Shown: positions 45,630 through 53,550 of the stretch, one piece after another
Layout: every line of letters begins with the position of its first letter
Position numbering within the stretch: the stretch's first letter is position 1
The notes under the pieces: model-generated
The model's input: only the letters and a program-made list of their open reading frames with translations
Database searches by the model: none
What the model was told of the DNA's origin: nothing
NCBI RefSeq assembly: GCF_000020725.1
Contig: NC_011146.1
Coordinates: forward strand, 3,409,501 to 3,473,500
Source: Citrifermentans bemidjiense Bem
Lineage (GTDB): Bacteria; Desulfobacterota; Desulfuromonadia; Geobacterales; Geobacteraceae
Length of the DNA: 64,000 nucleotides
Reading direction: 5' to 3'
Translations under genes and position numbers: made by a program

Positions 45630-46502
45630 TTAAAACTTCTTTTTCACAGGGTCCATCTTTTCACATTTACCGGTCAAGCGAAAACTCCTATTACTATCTC
45701 CACTATTGTCACTTGAAATCCCTTCCAACCTGCCAGTAATTCGGCTGATGTTGTAGGATGTGAAATGGTTACTCTGCGTTCTTTTCAAGTAAAGCACGTT
45801 TTCAGAAGCAGTTAACACAAAGTCAGTAAGAGTATTATCCATATTAGTTACCATGTTACGGTTTTCATCAATAATTAATTCAACATCTGGTATAGAGTCA
45901 CTTCTTGGTCCATAGTTAGCATGGAACAACATATCTCTGCACACTAAGCTAAGGGTTGGCTTTTCAACCTTGCCTTTTGCTTTGTTTCTGAACACTATTG
46001 TTAAAGAGGGATTTATAACATCCATATCCATCAAGGTTAACTCAATAATAGTTTCATTAATTATCCAGCTGCTGGATTTAAAACGTATTTTTTCTCCTTT
46101 TGGCCATATGATAGTGTTGTCATATTCACTAATAACGGTTCCGTATAGGTTAATACACATTCCGCGCACTGAGTCGTAATTACTTACTCCTTTGCCATTG
46201 AGTACAATATTGTAAAGAACTACATTTCCATCTGATTTTACTTCAATAGTATTTTCAGCTTCATAAGAATTGAACTGAGATTTTGTTTGATAAAAGTACC
46301 GTATAGCATCGGAAACAAGCAGTGTTTTAGGCTGCCATACTGCTGATTTGTATAACTGGCTGTCCTCCACCATCCCCCACTTGTAGTTCTCCCAAAACAG
46401 TTTGCTCTCAAACAGTTGGGAAAGGCGGTCGGAACTGCCAAAGGATGGTTTTGCTATAAAACATGCCAAAATACAAATAACTGCTGCAAGAGTCTTGCTC
46501 AT
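45630..46502 (-). CDS. Exported hypothetical protein (element cargo)
   Basis: 290 aa with a signal peptide (MSKTLAAVICILACFIAKPSFG). The mature protein is beta-rich and fits no family I know. GGAGG precedes the ATG. It is AT-rich and lies next to the left attachment site, so it is probably cargo of the integrative element. Confidence 0.6.
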   Translation of the reverse strand: MSKTLAAVICILACFIAKPSFGSSDRLSQLFESKLFWENYKWGMVEDSQLYKSAVWQPKTLLVSDAIRYFYQTKSQFNSYEAENTIEVKSDGNVVLYNIVLNGKGVSNYDSVRGMCINLYGTVISEYDNTIIWPKGEKIRFKSSSWIINETIIELTLMDMDVINPSLTIVFRNKAKGKVEKPTLSLVCRDMLFHANYGPRSDSIPDVELIIDENRNMVTNMDNTLTDFVLTASENVLYLKRTQSNHFTSYNISRITGRLEGISSDNSGDSNRSFRLTGKCEKMDPVKKKF

Positions 46503-46589
46503 GCCGCCTCCACGATACTTTATTGATATGGCGAAGTGTAGAAGAAATCTTTCCGATTCGCAACATCCTTTGCGCGTTCTCTGAGCTTG

Positions 46590-47171
46590 TCAAAAGGTCA
46601 TGCCAGGAAATCGACGAGCATATTCTGATTCAAGCACCTTCCATTTCAGTGACTCTAGCCGGTAGATTTTACCTTGTATCTCCTTGAAGGTCTGCCAGTG
46701 CATTCCCTTTGGCTTGGATTGACAATCCTTCAACCGGGATTGCACCTTTTCGATCTTTCTGTGCAAGCGGTCCAGTAAATCTTCTCTCTGTGAACCATAG
46801 GCGAGATTGAGGCAATGCCGACAGGCTACCCGCTGCCCCTTGATAAATAGCCTGACCACGGATCTACCACAACCACACTTAAACCATTTCCGCTGGCCTC
46901 CATAATGGCATGCGGTAAAGGCATACTGGATTACCACACGTACCGGCACCGGTGGGCCTCCGTAGGGTGTGTTAGTATACCTGAAAGTCATGCTGTCTTT
47001 TGCAAGGTCATAATTGATCGCGCCGGTTTGCCTTCCGCCCCGGCTCCATTTCAAAGTATAGCCGATGCCAGGTTTAACAGCCCCATGCCGCTTCATATCT
47101 GCTAGGCTCACGCTCAGTAGATCTTCTGTGCTGATCTTCGCATTGTATCGGCAATAAGAACCGCGTCCCAT
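46590..47171 (-). CDS. Zinc-ribbon mobile-element protein
   Basis: 193 aa. Central zinc ribbon FKCGCGRSVVRLF...VACRHCLNLAYGSQ (C-x-C...CxxC), followed by a coiled coil. Proteins of this type are common cargo in integrative elements, with unknown role. ATG 47171 has GGAGGGG four bases upstream. Confidence 0.65.
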   Translation of the reverse strand: MGRGSYCRYNAKISTEDLLSVSLADMKRHGAVKPGIGYTLKWSRGGRQTGAINYDLAKDSMTFRYTNTPYGGPPVPVRVVIQYAFTACHYGGQRKWFKCGCGRSVVRLFIKGQRVACRHCLNLAYGSQREDLLDRLHRKIEKVQSRLKDCQSKPKGMHWQTFKEIQGKIYRLESLKWKVLESEYARRFPGMTF

Positions 47172-47322
47172 TATCCCCTCCGCTTTTGTCTTGCCGAAAT
47201 CATTAGGCAATTAGCCTGAATTTACTTTTGAAACTGCCCTGGTGAAAGCGTGTGCAACAACACGGTAATCAATCTGAGAGCCGTAGGGACCTAATACGCC
47301 CCCCCTTACAAAATATTTCCAA

Positions 47323-47448
47323 GTTCATTTTTGGCAATAGTCAGATGCCCTACAGGTTCACTTTTGGCAACGGTGGTATGGTAGCAATGAGCCACTTTTG
47401 AACTTGTAGAGTGTCTTTCTGTCTGTCTGACTGTAGCCAAAAATGAAC
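47323..47448. repeat. Iteron-like repeats, consensus GTTCA(C/T)TTTTGGC
   Basis: GTTCATTTTTGGC at 47323, GTTCACTTTTGGC at 47356, GCCACTTTTGAAC at 47391, and an inverted copy GCCAAAAATGAAC at 47436. They are 33, 35 and 45 bases apart in the gene-free gap after the winged-helix gene. May be a replication origin or an operator. Confidence 0.6.
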
Positions 47449-47498
47449 AGTACATATCTAATACCATATTCCCCTCCAACTAAAGATGCTGCCGGTTG

Positions 47499-47930
47499 TC
47501 AGTTCCAGGCTTCTTGCGGTCGAAGCTCCGAGGGATTGCTGCGCCATGCACCTTTGACTTTTAGCTCTAGCCGGTAGATCTGCCACTTACTCGACAGCTT
47601 GTATTTAGAGTTAGACCGTCCGGCCCCACGCAAGCCGCCTACAGATACAACTTCAATGAAACCTTTTTCCCCAAGCTCATCAATGGCCCTTGAAAAAGTC
47701 CGTTTGGCGAACCCATACCGTTTAGCTTCATTGTAGGTGAAATCGAATATCCCATTGTAACCGAGGCGGTCCTTTCCTCTTAGCCTGCCGTCAATACGTT
47801 TGAACCACGTGAACACCTTAACAGCCGTCCCTGATAGCTCCAAATATGCCGTTGAATCCATTTCCTCATTGAATATTGGGGTGAATGGGGGGAGTCTGTT
47901 TAAACGCTTACCCTTTGTATGTTTTCCCAT
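47499..47930 (-). CDS. Winged-helix replication/regulatory protein
   Basis: 143 aa. LELSGTAVKVFTWFKRI and FAKRTFSRAIDELGEKGFIEVVS form a winged helix like replication-initiator N-terminal domains. Its neighbour gap contains iteron-like repeats, so it may act in replication or control of the element. GGGGG... ribosome-like stretch upstream of the ATG. Confidence 0.55.
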   Translation of the reverse strand: MGKHTKGKRLNRLPPFTPIFNEEMDSTAYLELSGTAVKVFTWFKRIDGRLRGKDRLGYNGIFDFTYNEAKRYGFAKRTFSRAIDELGEKGFIEVVSVGGLRGAGRSNSKYKLSSKWQIYRLELKVKGAWRSNPSELRPQEAWN

Positions 47931-47941
47931 TGAACGCCCCC

Positions 47942-48637
47942 CTATGCCGAAATGCGGCGCTGTGTTGGCAATGTCTCGGCATAGGTCGTCACTCTGTCTT
48001 TCGCCAGTCGGTAAATTTCCTTATAGGGAAGCCCCGCCGCCATGCCCTCTTCGATGGTCTGCTGAACCAGATATTCAGCCGTAGTCAGGAAGGAAAGCTC
48101 CATAGAGTCGATGGTATCCCGTAGGGATTGCGGCGCTGCCTGCCTCACAAGGTTAAGCGCCTGGTGCGTCATTTTCGTTACGTTCATGAAGTAGAGCCTT
48201 GCGGATTGGCTACCCTGCGCCGTAGCGTAGTCAACAAAACGCGCTAACGAATCTGTTTCGGCCCTGCGCCCTATCTTGTTTCCGGTACGTTGATCTTGCC
48301 AAGAAAGATTTTCCCGATGGAGTAGCGCCCGTTCCATTTTGTTGAACGCGTCGATGTACTGGGCTTTGAATCTAAGAGCCTTTCGTCCATTAAATCCCAT
48401 TGCCAACAAGCTGTAGCCGTCACGGTCCATTTCGTACATTTGGTAAGTCTTGCCCCTTTCATCGGTATAATCTCGTGGCGCAAAACTGCGCCGCGAAACT
48501 CCTTCCCCTTCAAGGTCTGCAAGCAGGTTGGTGATCGCTCTAAGAACATCCTTATGTCTTTTCCCGAAAACCTGAGCCACAACAACGCTTGTTGTTACCG
48601 CTTGCCGGTGCTGGCATGAAACAAGAGCGTCTGTCAT
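47942..48637 (-). CDS. Rha-family phage regulatory protein
   Basis: 231 aa. The Rha signature is clear: TTSVVVAQVFGKRHKDVLRAI, then SRRSFAPRDYTDERGKTYQMYEMDRDGYSLLAMGFNGRKAL and a C-terminal helical part. Family role is phage or element gene control; interference with host-factor-less growth is reported for P22-type Rha. It overlaps the upstream small gene by 4 bases. ATG 48637 has GGTGA. Confidence 0.88.
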   Translation of the reverse strand: MTDALVSCQHRQAVTTSVVVAQVFGKRHKDVLRAITNLLADLEGEGVSRRSFAPRDYTDERGKTYQMYEMDRDGYSLLAMGFNGRKALRFKAQYIDAFNKMERALLHRENLSWQDQRTGNKIGRRAETDSLARFVDYATAQGSQSARLYFMNVTKMTHQALNLVRQAAPQSLRDTIDSMELSFLTTAEYLVQQTIEEGMAAGLPYKEIYRLAKDRVTTYAETLPTQRRISA

Positions 48638-48885
48638 GGCTTCACCCCCTTTGCCTGCCGATACAGCCAAGCACGACAAGCGGCGAAGCGTCTAACCGGC
48701 TGAACAAGCTCTCCGGTTGCATAAGCGACAATAACGGCCCTGCTTTCCTCATCGTCTTTAAACTCAAACGAAACGAGCGCCTGCCCTGGTTGGCGGAAGA
48801 TCGCCGGGGTCCTGCCGGTGGCGGTCATGATAGCGGCGCTAAGGTCAAGGTCTGAGGTCTGGGATTCTGCCGGTCTGGTAGTCAT
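48634..48885 (-). CDS. Small conserved element protein (DUF5659-like)
   Basis: 83 aa; LVSFEFKDDEESRAVIVAYATGE resembles DUF5659 proteins found in islands. No known role. Overlaps the rha gene by 4 bases and starts 2 bases after the AlpA gene stop. Confidence 0.55.
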   Translation of the reverse strand: MTTRPAESQTSDLDLSAAIMTATGRTPAIFRQPGQALVSFEFKDDEESRAVIVAYATGELVQPVRRFAACRAWLYRQAKGVKP

Positions 48886-48887
48886 GG

Positions 48888-49109
48888 CTACTCCCCTGCC
48901 GATTCAATCAGCTTGAGAATGTCCTGAACACGCCATGCCGTTGTGCGCGGTCCCAACTTGACTGCTGCGGGATACTTGCCGGATTTGACACCGGCCCACC
49001 ATGAGCTTTTGGATACGGGAAAAACTGCGGGAATTGGCGGGTCTGCTTTGGGGTTACCGATGATCTGGGGTAGCCGGACTAAGCCGTTTTCGGGTAGGGT
49101 GCTGTTCAT
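48888..49109 (-). CDS. AlpA-family excisionase/regulator
   Basis: 73 aa. LVRLPQIIG...FPVSKSSWWAGVKSGKYPAAVKLGPRTTAWRVQDI is the AlpA helix-turn-helix, with W and KLG positions conserved. AlpA proteins promote integrase expression or act as directionality factors in P4-like elements. GGAG lies upstream. Confidence 0.88.
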   Translation of the reverse strand: MNSTLPENGLVRLPQIIGNPKADPPIPAVFPVSKSSWWAGVKSGKYPAAVKLGPRTTAWRVQDILKLIESAGE

Positions 49110-49261
49110 GCCGTTATCTCCTTTTGCAGTTTAGTAGGGTGTTCCTACGTCCTGCTCTGGACAATAACAGCCTGTGTTAGCTACATAAATACACGCAATA
49201 ACAGAGGGTATATGCCTACTGTCAGTCAATATATACTCACTGTCAGTAAGGAGGGGGTTTG

Positions 49262-49975
49262 CTACCCCTTCGGAAGATATCTCCTGATAACCTTGGGGGT
49301 AAGTTGTAGCTTCCCGATTGCTCCAATCACCAATGAAGCTGCATCCTTAGATAACTTCGGATCTTTTTCTTTAAGCTCATTATATATTTGAATGATTTTT
49401 TCACGGTTGGCATTGCTGTCTGCTTGTCTTTTTTCTCTTGCGGGTGCCGTACCATTCCTTCTGAGTCTGTCTGCATTGTCCTCTAATAGATCAACGGTAG
49501 CGAGCGGTTTATTAAAAAAGTTGTTAACTATTAGCCTATTTATATTCAACAGTGTCGATGCACTATGAGTTGCCAAGCCCCGTAAGATAGTTTCATTGCC
49601 TGAAGCTTCGGTCAATAAAACATCTATAAGTTTAAGTTCACTATTAATCATGTGAGGTATTGTCAAATCACCATGGTCTATTAAGCAACCATCTAGTGAA
49701 AACTGTATTTGGTCAATTGAAGAAGGATCTTTAACTTTGGCTATATCCCTAAAGAATACAACCCTGTGCTCTTTTAAAGAACATTCTATTTCTTTTATTC
49801 TAACATATGGATCTTCTATTTCTGCAAGATCGTCTGTGAGCCATTCAAGAGGTCTTGTAAGTTCAATAATGAGATCCCAAAATTCGGCTTGGTCCTCGTC
49901 CTTAGCTAGACCTATCTTGGTCAACAAGCTATCTTTGGTGATCCCATGCTTCTGTAGTTGGAAGTTCTCGGCCAT
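49262..49975 (-). CDS. Hypothetical element protein
   Basis: 237 aa, helical, soluble. No family recognised. GGGGG precedes the ATG at 49975. It sits between AlpA and the integrase, a place usual for cargo or control genes. Confidence 0.55.
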   Translation of the reverse strand: MAENFQLQKHGITKDSLLTKIGLAKDEDQAEFWDLIIELTRPLEWLTDDLAEIEDPYVRIKEIECSLKEHRVVFFRDIAKVKDPSSIDQIQFSLDGCLIDHGDLTIPHMINSELKLIDVLLTEASGNETILRGLATHSASTLLNINRLIVNNFFNKPLATVDLLEDNADRLRRNGTAPAREKRQADSNANREKIIQIYNELKEKDPKLSKDAASLVIGAIGKLQLTPKVIRRYLPKG

Positions 49976-50085
49976 TTTCGCCCCCTTGTGCGGTAACCTC
50001 AATGAAACTTCGAGAGCAGACCAGGAGGGTCTGGCTTTTCACGCCGTCGCGCTAGCTCTCGAAAACATAGCACATAGATTTCTGG

Positions 50086-51321
50086 TTATTCGGCTGCGGT
50101 TGCTCTCGTCATCGGTATGACCTTTGCCCCCTTCTTCAAACCATCGAGATAATCCGCCCACGTCTGCATCATCTTCCGCCGCTCGGCTAGGTGAGCCGTC
50201 CGATTGTAAGCACGCCCGTTAGGATCTTTAACGGCATGTGCAAGCTGGTGCTCGATGAAATCAGGCCGTACCTGTAAAACCTCGTCAAGAATAGTTCGCG
50301 CCATTGCTCTGAATCCGTGGCCGGTCATTTCATCCGAGGTGTACCCCATGCGGCGAAGCGCTGCATTAACGGCATTGTTTGTCATAGGCCGAAGCGGTGA
50401 GCGATGGCAAGGGAACACGTACCTGCCAGCACCCGTTAACGGTTTTAATTGACCGAGAATTTCAGCCGCTTGATGTGCCAGTGGCACAATGTGTGGCTGC
50501 CCCATTTTCATTTTTACGCCGGGGATATTCCACATTCGCCCATCAAGATCAAGCTCGGCCCATTCCATCTGCCGTAGCTCTCCCGGTCTAACAAACAACA
50601 ACGGCGCAAGCTGCAAGGCACATTTGACGTGAAATGTACCCTTAAAACCGTCAATCGCTCTTAGGAGTTCGGCTACTTCCTTAGGATCTGTCATAGAAGC
50701 ATGATGCTTCGCGTTAGCTGGTGGCAATGCTCCACGCAAATCAGCCGCAGAATCTCGTTTAGCCCTTCCGGTTGCAACGGCATAGCGCATAACCTGGCCG
50801 CATATGGTTCTGATTCTATGCGCCGTTTCAAGCGCTCCCCTGCTTTCGACACGCCGTAGCACACCCAAAATATCAACCGGCTCTACCTCACATATCGGCT
50901 TATCACCGAGCCAAGGGAAAACATCACGTGTCAGCCTATCCATGATCGTTCCTGCATGCCCATTTGACCATGTTCCAGAAAACTTGCTGTGCCATTCGCA
51001 AGCAACCAGCTTGAAGCTGTTTTTGATTTCTGCGGCTTCTTGTGCCTGTACCTCTTTCAGCGCCTTGCGCTCTGCGCCGGGGTCGATTCCATGCCCTAGC
51101 TGTTTTCGCGCCTCATGCCTTTTGTTTCGAGCTTCAGAAAGTGATATGTCGGGGTAGGTGCCAAGAGCCAGTAATTTTTCTTTGCCTAAGAAGCGGTACT
51201 TAAGCCGCCATCTCTTACCGCCCCCCGCAGTTACTAAAAGGTACATGCCGTCACCGTCTGATAGCTTGTAGTCCTTCTCCTTTGGCTTTGCAGATTTCAC
51301 AGCAATATCAGTTAGTGGCAT
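50086..51321 (-). CDS. P4-type tyrosine integrase
   Basis: 411 aa. N-terminal DUF4102 arm-binding domain (LTDIAVKSAKPKEKDYKLSDG), central core-binding domain and catalytic domain with R in VRPGELRQMEW, HGFR and Y in RAYNRTAHLAERR. Catalyses insertion at, and excision from, the ssrA 3' end. ATG 51321 has GGGGG upstream. It lies 180 bases from the tmRNA 3' end, as usual in such elements. Confidence 0.93.
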   Translation of the reverse strand: MPLTDIAVKSAKPKEKDYKLSDGDGMYLLVTAGGGKRWRLKYRFLGKEKLLALGTYPDISLSEARNKRHEARKQLGHGIDPGAERKALKEVQAQEAAEIKNSFKLVACEWHSKFSGTWSNGHAGTIMDRLTRDVFPWLGDKPICEVEPVDILGVLRRVESRGALETAHRIRTICGQVMRYAVATGRAKRDSAADLRGALPPANAKHHASMTDPKEVAELLRAIDGFKGTFHVKCALQLAPLLFVRPGELRQMEWAELDLDGRMWNIPGVKMKMGQPHIVPLAHQAAEILGQLKPLTGAGRYVFPCHRSPLRPMTNNAVNAALRRMGYTSDEMTGHGFRAMARTILDEVLQVRPDFIEHQLAHAVKDPNGRAYNRTAHLAERRKMMQTWADYLDGLKKGAKVIPMTRATAAE

Positions 51322-51323
51322 GA

Positions 51324-51392
51324 CATACCCCCCGATTTTTTTGACGATACCCCCAGGCAAATTGAGATACCCCTAGCCGTACCCCCAGATTC
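51324..51392. promoter_or_regulatory. Arm-type integrase binding sites
   Basis: Four copies of TACCCC(C/T) at about 51326, 51357, 51367 and 51379. Two more lie at the other end (45482, 45493). This is the usual layout of arm sites next to a P4-type integrase gene. Confidence 0.6.
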
Positions 51393-51499
51393 ATCGGGTT
51401 TCAATATACTTTGTTGGACAATGCAGGACAAGAAAAAAGAAAAAGCCCTTGATTTCTCAAGAGCTTTAGGTCTTCTCTGGATCGTCATGATCCTTTAAA

Positions 51500-51830
51500 T
51501 GGTGGAGGTGGCGGGAATCGAACCCGCGTCCGAAAGTCGTACACAAAAGGCGTCTACATGCTTATACCTGTTTTTAATTTAACCTCTCAGAACTCCACAG
51601 GCCGGGATTACTGATCGGCGATTCCGCTTGATTTCGCCGCAGGGCCACGGACTCTCCCTGAAACTATCCCACTGAATGACGTTCTATCCTCCCCCGTGGG
51701 AGAAGGCAGGTAGAACGTTAGCAGGTTATTAAGCTGCTAAAGCGTAATCGTAATTGTCGGCGCTTAAATGCGTCCCGGATTGTTTAACGAGCCACCCGGA
51801 CCTCGGCATGCAACCTTTGCTTATTACCCC
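51500..51830 (-). ncRNA. ssrA: tmRNA gene lacking its 5' end; right attachment site at 51500-51513
   Basis: The 3' end is intact: T arm GCGGGTTCGATTCCCGC and ACCTCCACCA. The tag frame is present: GAC AAT TAC GAT TAC GCT TTA GCA GCT TAA encodes DNYDYALAA. GCATGCCGAGG is conserved too. But before GGGGTAATAAGC the required 5' acceptor strand and the GGxTTCGACGG motif are absent and replaced by unrelated sequence. So this is a 3' fragment of about 330 bases, or a gene cut by a second insertion. 51500-51513 is the direct repeat that marks the right end of the 6.1-kb element. Confidence 0.8.
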
Positions 51831-51847
51831 TTGAGCTGTGGCTTTCC

Positions 51848-51868
51848 TGTGTAGCATTTTGTGTAGCA
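51848..51868. repeat. Arm-like repeats TGTGTAGCA next to the broken tmRNA end
   Basis: TGTGTAGCA at 51848 and 51860, 12 bases apart. Such repeats often lie just inside islands joined to tRNA or tmRNA genes. They differ from the TACCCC sites, so they would belong to a second integrase that is not in the window. Confidence 0.5.
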
Positions 51869-51914
51869 ATCCGAAAGATACCGAAAAAATCGCTTCCATG
51901 TCAAGGCTGCGGGT

Positions 51915-52502
51915 TTGACAAAACTCGCCGGTGTCCCCAGCAAAGGCTCCGGGCTGACATTGCCTGCCGCCCTTTTGCTTTTTGGGGACGACTTTGGTTC
52001 CTACCGGAATCGAATAGTCAGGTTATGTAATGAAAATGCATTGACCTATTATATCAAATGTCATAACATCCGCGCCGACTTATACAGCATCAGCATAAGA
52101 AATCTGTCCTACTATTTCCACTGTCAAGATAGGAGTCTCTACGTGCCGCGAAATGTTATAGGTGCAGCCCCTTATACTGTTCGGACATTAGATTTGGACC
52201 GGCCAATTACCATTGCAGATATAGCTCCACTTTTCGCTGCCGCATCTACCATTTCCCTTTGTGTCCGTTCCAGTAATGGACACGAACAGCGAGGCGGCTA
52301 TTTCTTCCATATCAATAGAGACGGTGCCCTGTATCACATCTGTGACTTTGAGAAGAGCCAAGTCAGCACCTTCGATGCAGCTCAGCTCATCAGGTTTATC
52401 AACCACGTTGCTGGGCGACAATTTGACGCGGAAATCTTTAACCACTGCCAGACCGTTGTAAATCTCAGGCAAGACCAAAGAGAGAACGGTCAAGAAGCTT
52501 AG
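51915..52502 (+). CDS. Hypothetical protein convergent with a restriction enzyme gene
   Basis: 195 aa from a TTG (no ATG or GTG in frame). Soluble; no family is recognised. C-terminal HICDFEKSQVSTFDAAQLIRF is well ordered. It overlaps the 3' end of the minus-strand endonuclease gene by 38 bases. Confidence 0.4.
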   Translation: MTKLAGVPSKGSGLTLPAALLLFGDDFGSYRNRIVRLCNENALTYYIKCHNIRADLYSISIRNLSYYFHCQDRSLYVPRNVIGAAPYTVRTLDLDRPITIADIAPLFAAASTISLCVRSSNGHEQRGGYFFHINRDGALYHICDFEKSQVSTFDAAQLIRFINHVAGRQFDAEIFNHCQTVVNLRQDQRENGQEA

Positions 52503-53547
52503 GCTTTAGCCCCCTAAAGACCTGCACCAACTGTCCGTTGTCAATTTTGGACCCAGAGCAAACGTACTTATCGGTCATCACCACACAGTAGGTAACTTCA
52601 TTCTCAACCAACAGCGGCTTTACGTTCCTAGTTTCCAGCAGAGAATTTGAGAAGAACGCAAACCGCCCAGCCCTGGCTCCGATTTCAACCCCGTCTTTCA
52701 CAATCCGGGTCACAGTATCCTGCTGTGACAATCTCGGCAAATGGTAGTCGCAAAGGTTCTTAAACCCTTCCAGCGTTACCTCCCGTTGGAACTTTAAGTA
52801 TTCCTGCTCCGTGTCCAGCAGAATAGGGGTATCTTCGGGACGGTACTCGAAGTTTTCTTTCCAGATGCGGAGGAGCTTGCCATAATTCCCTTCCTCCTCG
52901 GCGTAGCTGCCATTCTTACAGTTCACAGCAAAGCGCAGGTCAAAGCCCTGATATCCTCCTCCAAGGTCTCCAGGAGGCTTGTTCAACCAGTAGTGGTCGC
53001 GCAGCTCAGCGAGCGAGTATGCTTGGAACACAAAACAATTATGAAGCTTCGGGGACCTGTCCCATTGGAACTCATCGCCGTCATAGGCCCATTCCCATAG
53101 GAACACAACCACGAAATCAGTAGCGGGATTCAGATCTTTCTTTAAGGTGTCAAAATTAGCTGCCTTCTCCTCTGCGATGCTCTGCAGGCATTTCACCTCG
53201 ATGCGGAGACTACGGGTACCATCCCGGCGGCGCACTTCCAAGTCTGGGAAACGGTTGGCCACTACATACGACCAGAAAAGGTCGGTCTCGCCTCGCTCCT
53301 CGACAATCTGGTTGGACAGGCGGGCAAGCTCATACTCGATGATGAGACTAACGCGGTTACGGGCGTCGGTAAGGTTCCTTTCGTTGTCGGGTATCCGCTC
53401 CCCTTGGTAGAGACCGAGACGCTTTCGGGCACCTGGGGTGTTGAAAGCCTGGATAAGGAGCGGTAGGTATCTCTGGCGCAACCAGATTGCAAGTTCTAAC
53501 GGCGTCGCTTGAGCAGACAGCATACGGGATAATTCTTCTCTGGTCAT
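52465..53547 (-). CDS. Restriction endonuclease with PD-(D/E)XK site
   Basis: 360 aa. FPDLEVRRRDGTRSLRIEVK places P101-D102, E117 and K119 in perfect PD-x14-ExK order. The long C-terminal part probably holds target recognition or protein contacts. It starts 3 bases after the methyltransferase stop, so the two form a two-gene restriction-modification system. Cuts DNA that the partner has not methylated (inference). Confidence 0.82.
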   Translation of the reverse strand: MTREELSRMLSAQATPLELAIWLRQRYLPLLIQAFNTPGARKRLGLYQGERIPDNERNLTDARNRVSLIIEYELARLSNQIVEERGETDLFWSYVVANRFPDLEVRRRDGTRSLRIEVKCLQSIAEEKAANFDTLKKDLNPATDFVVVFLWEWAYDGDEFQWDRSPKLHNCFVFQAYSLAELRDHYWLNKPPGDLGGGYQGFDLRFAVNCKNGSYAEEEGNYGKLLRIWKENFEYRPEDTPILLDTEQEYLKFQREVTLEGFKNLCDYHLPRLSQQDTVTRIVKDGVEIGARAGRFAFFSNSLLETRNVKPLLVENEVTYCVVMTDKYVCSGSKIDNGQLVQVFRGLKPKLLDRSLFGLA

Positions 53548-53550
53548 GGC

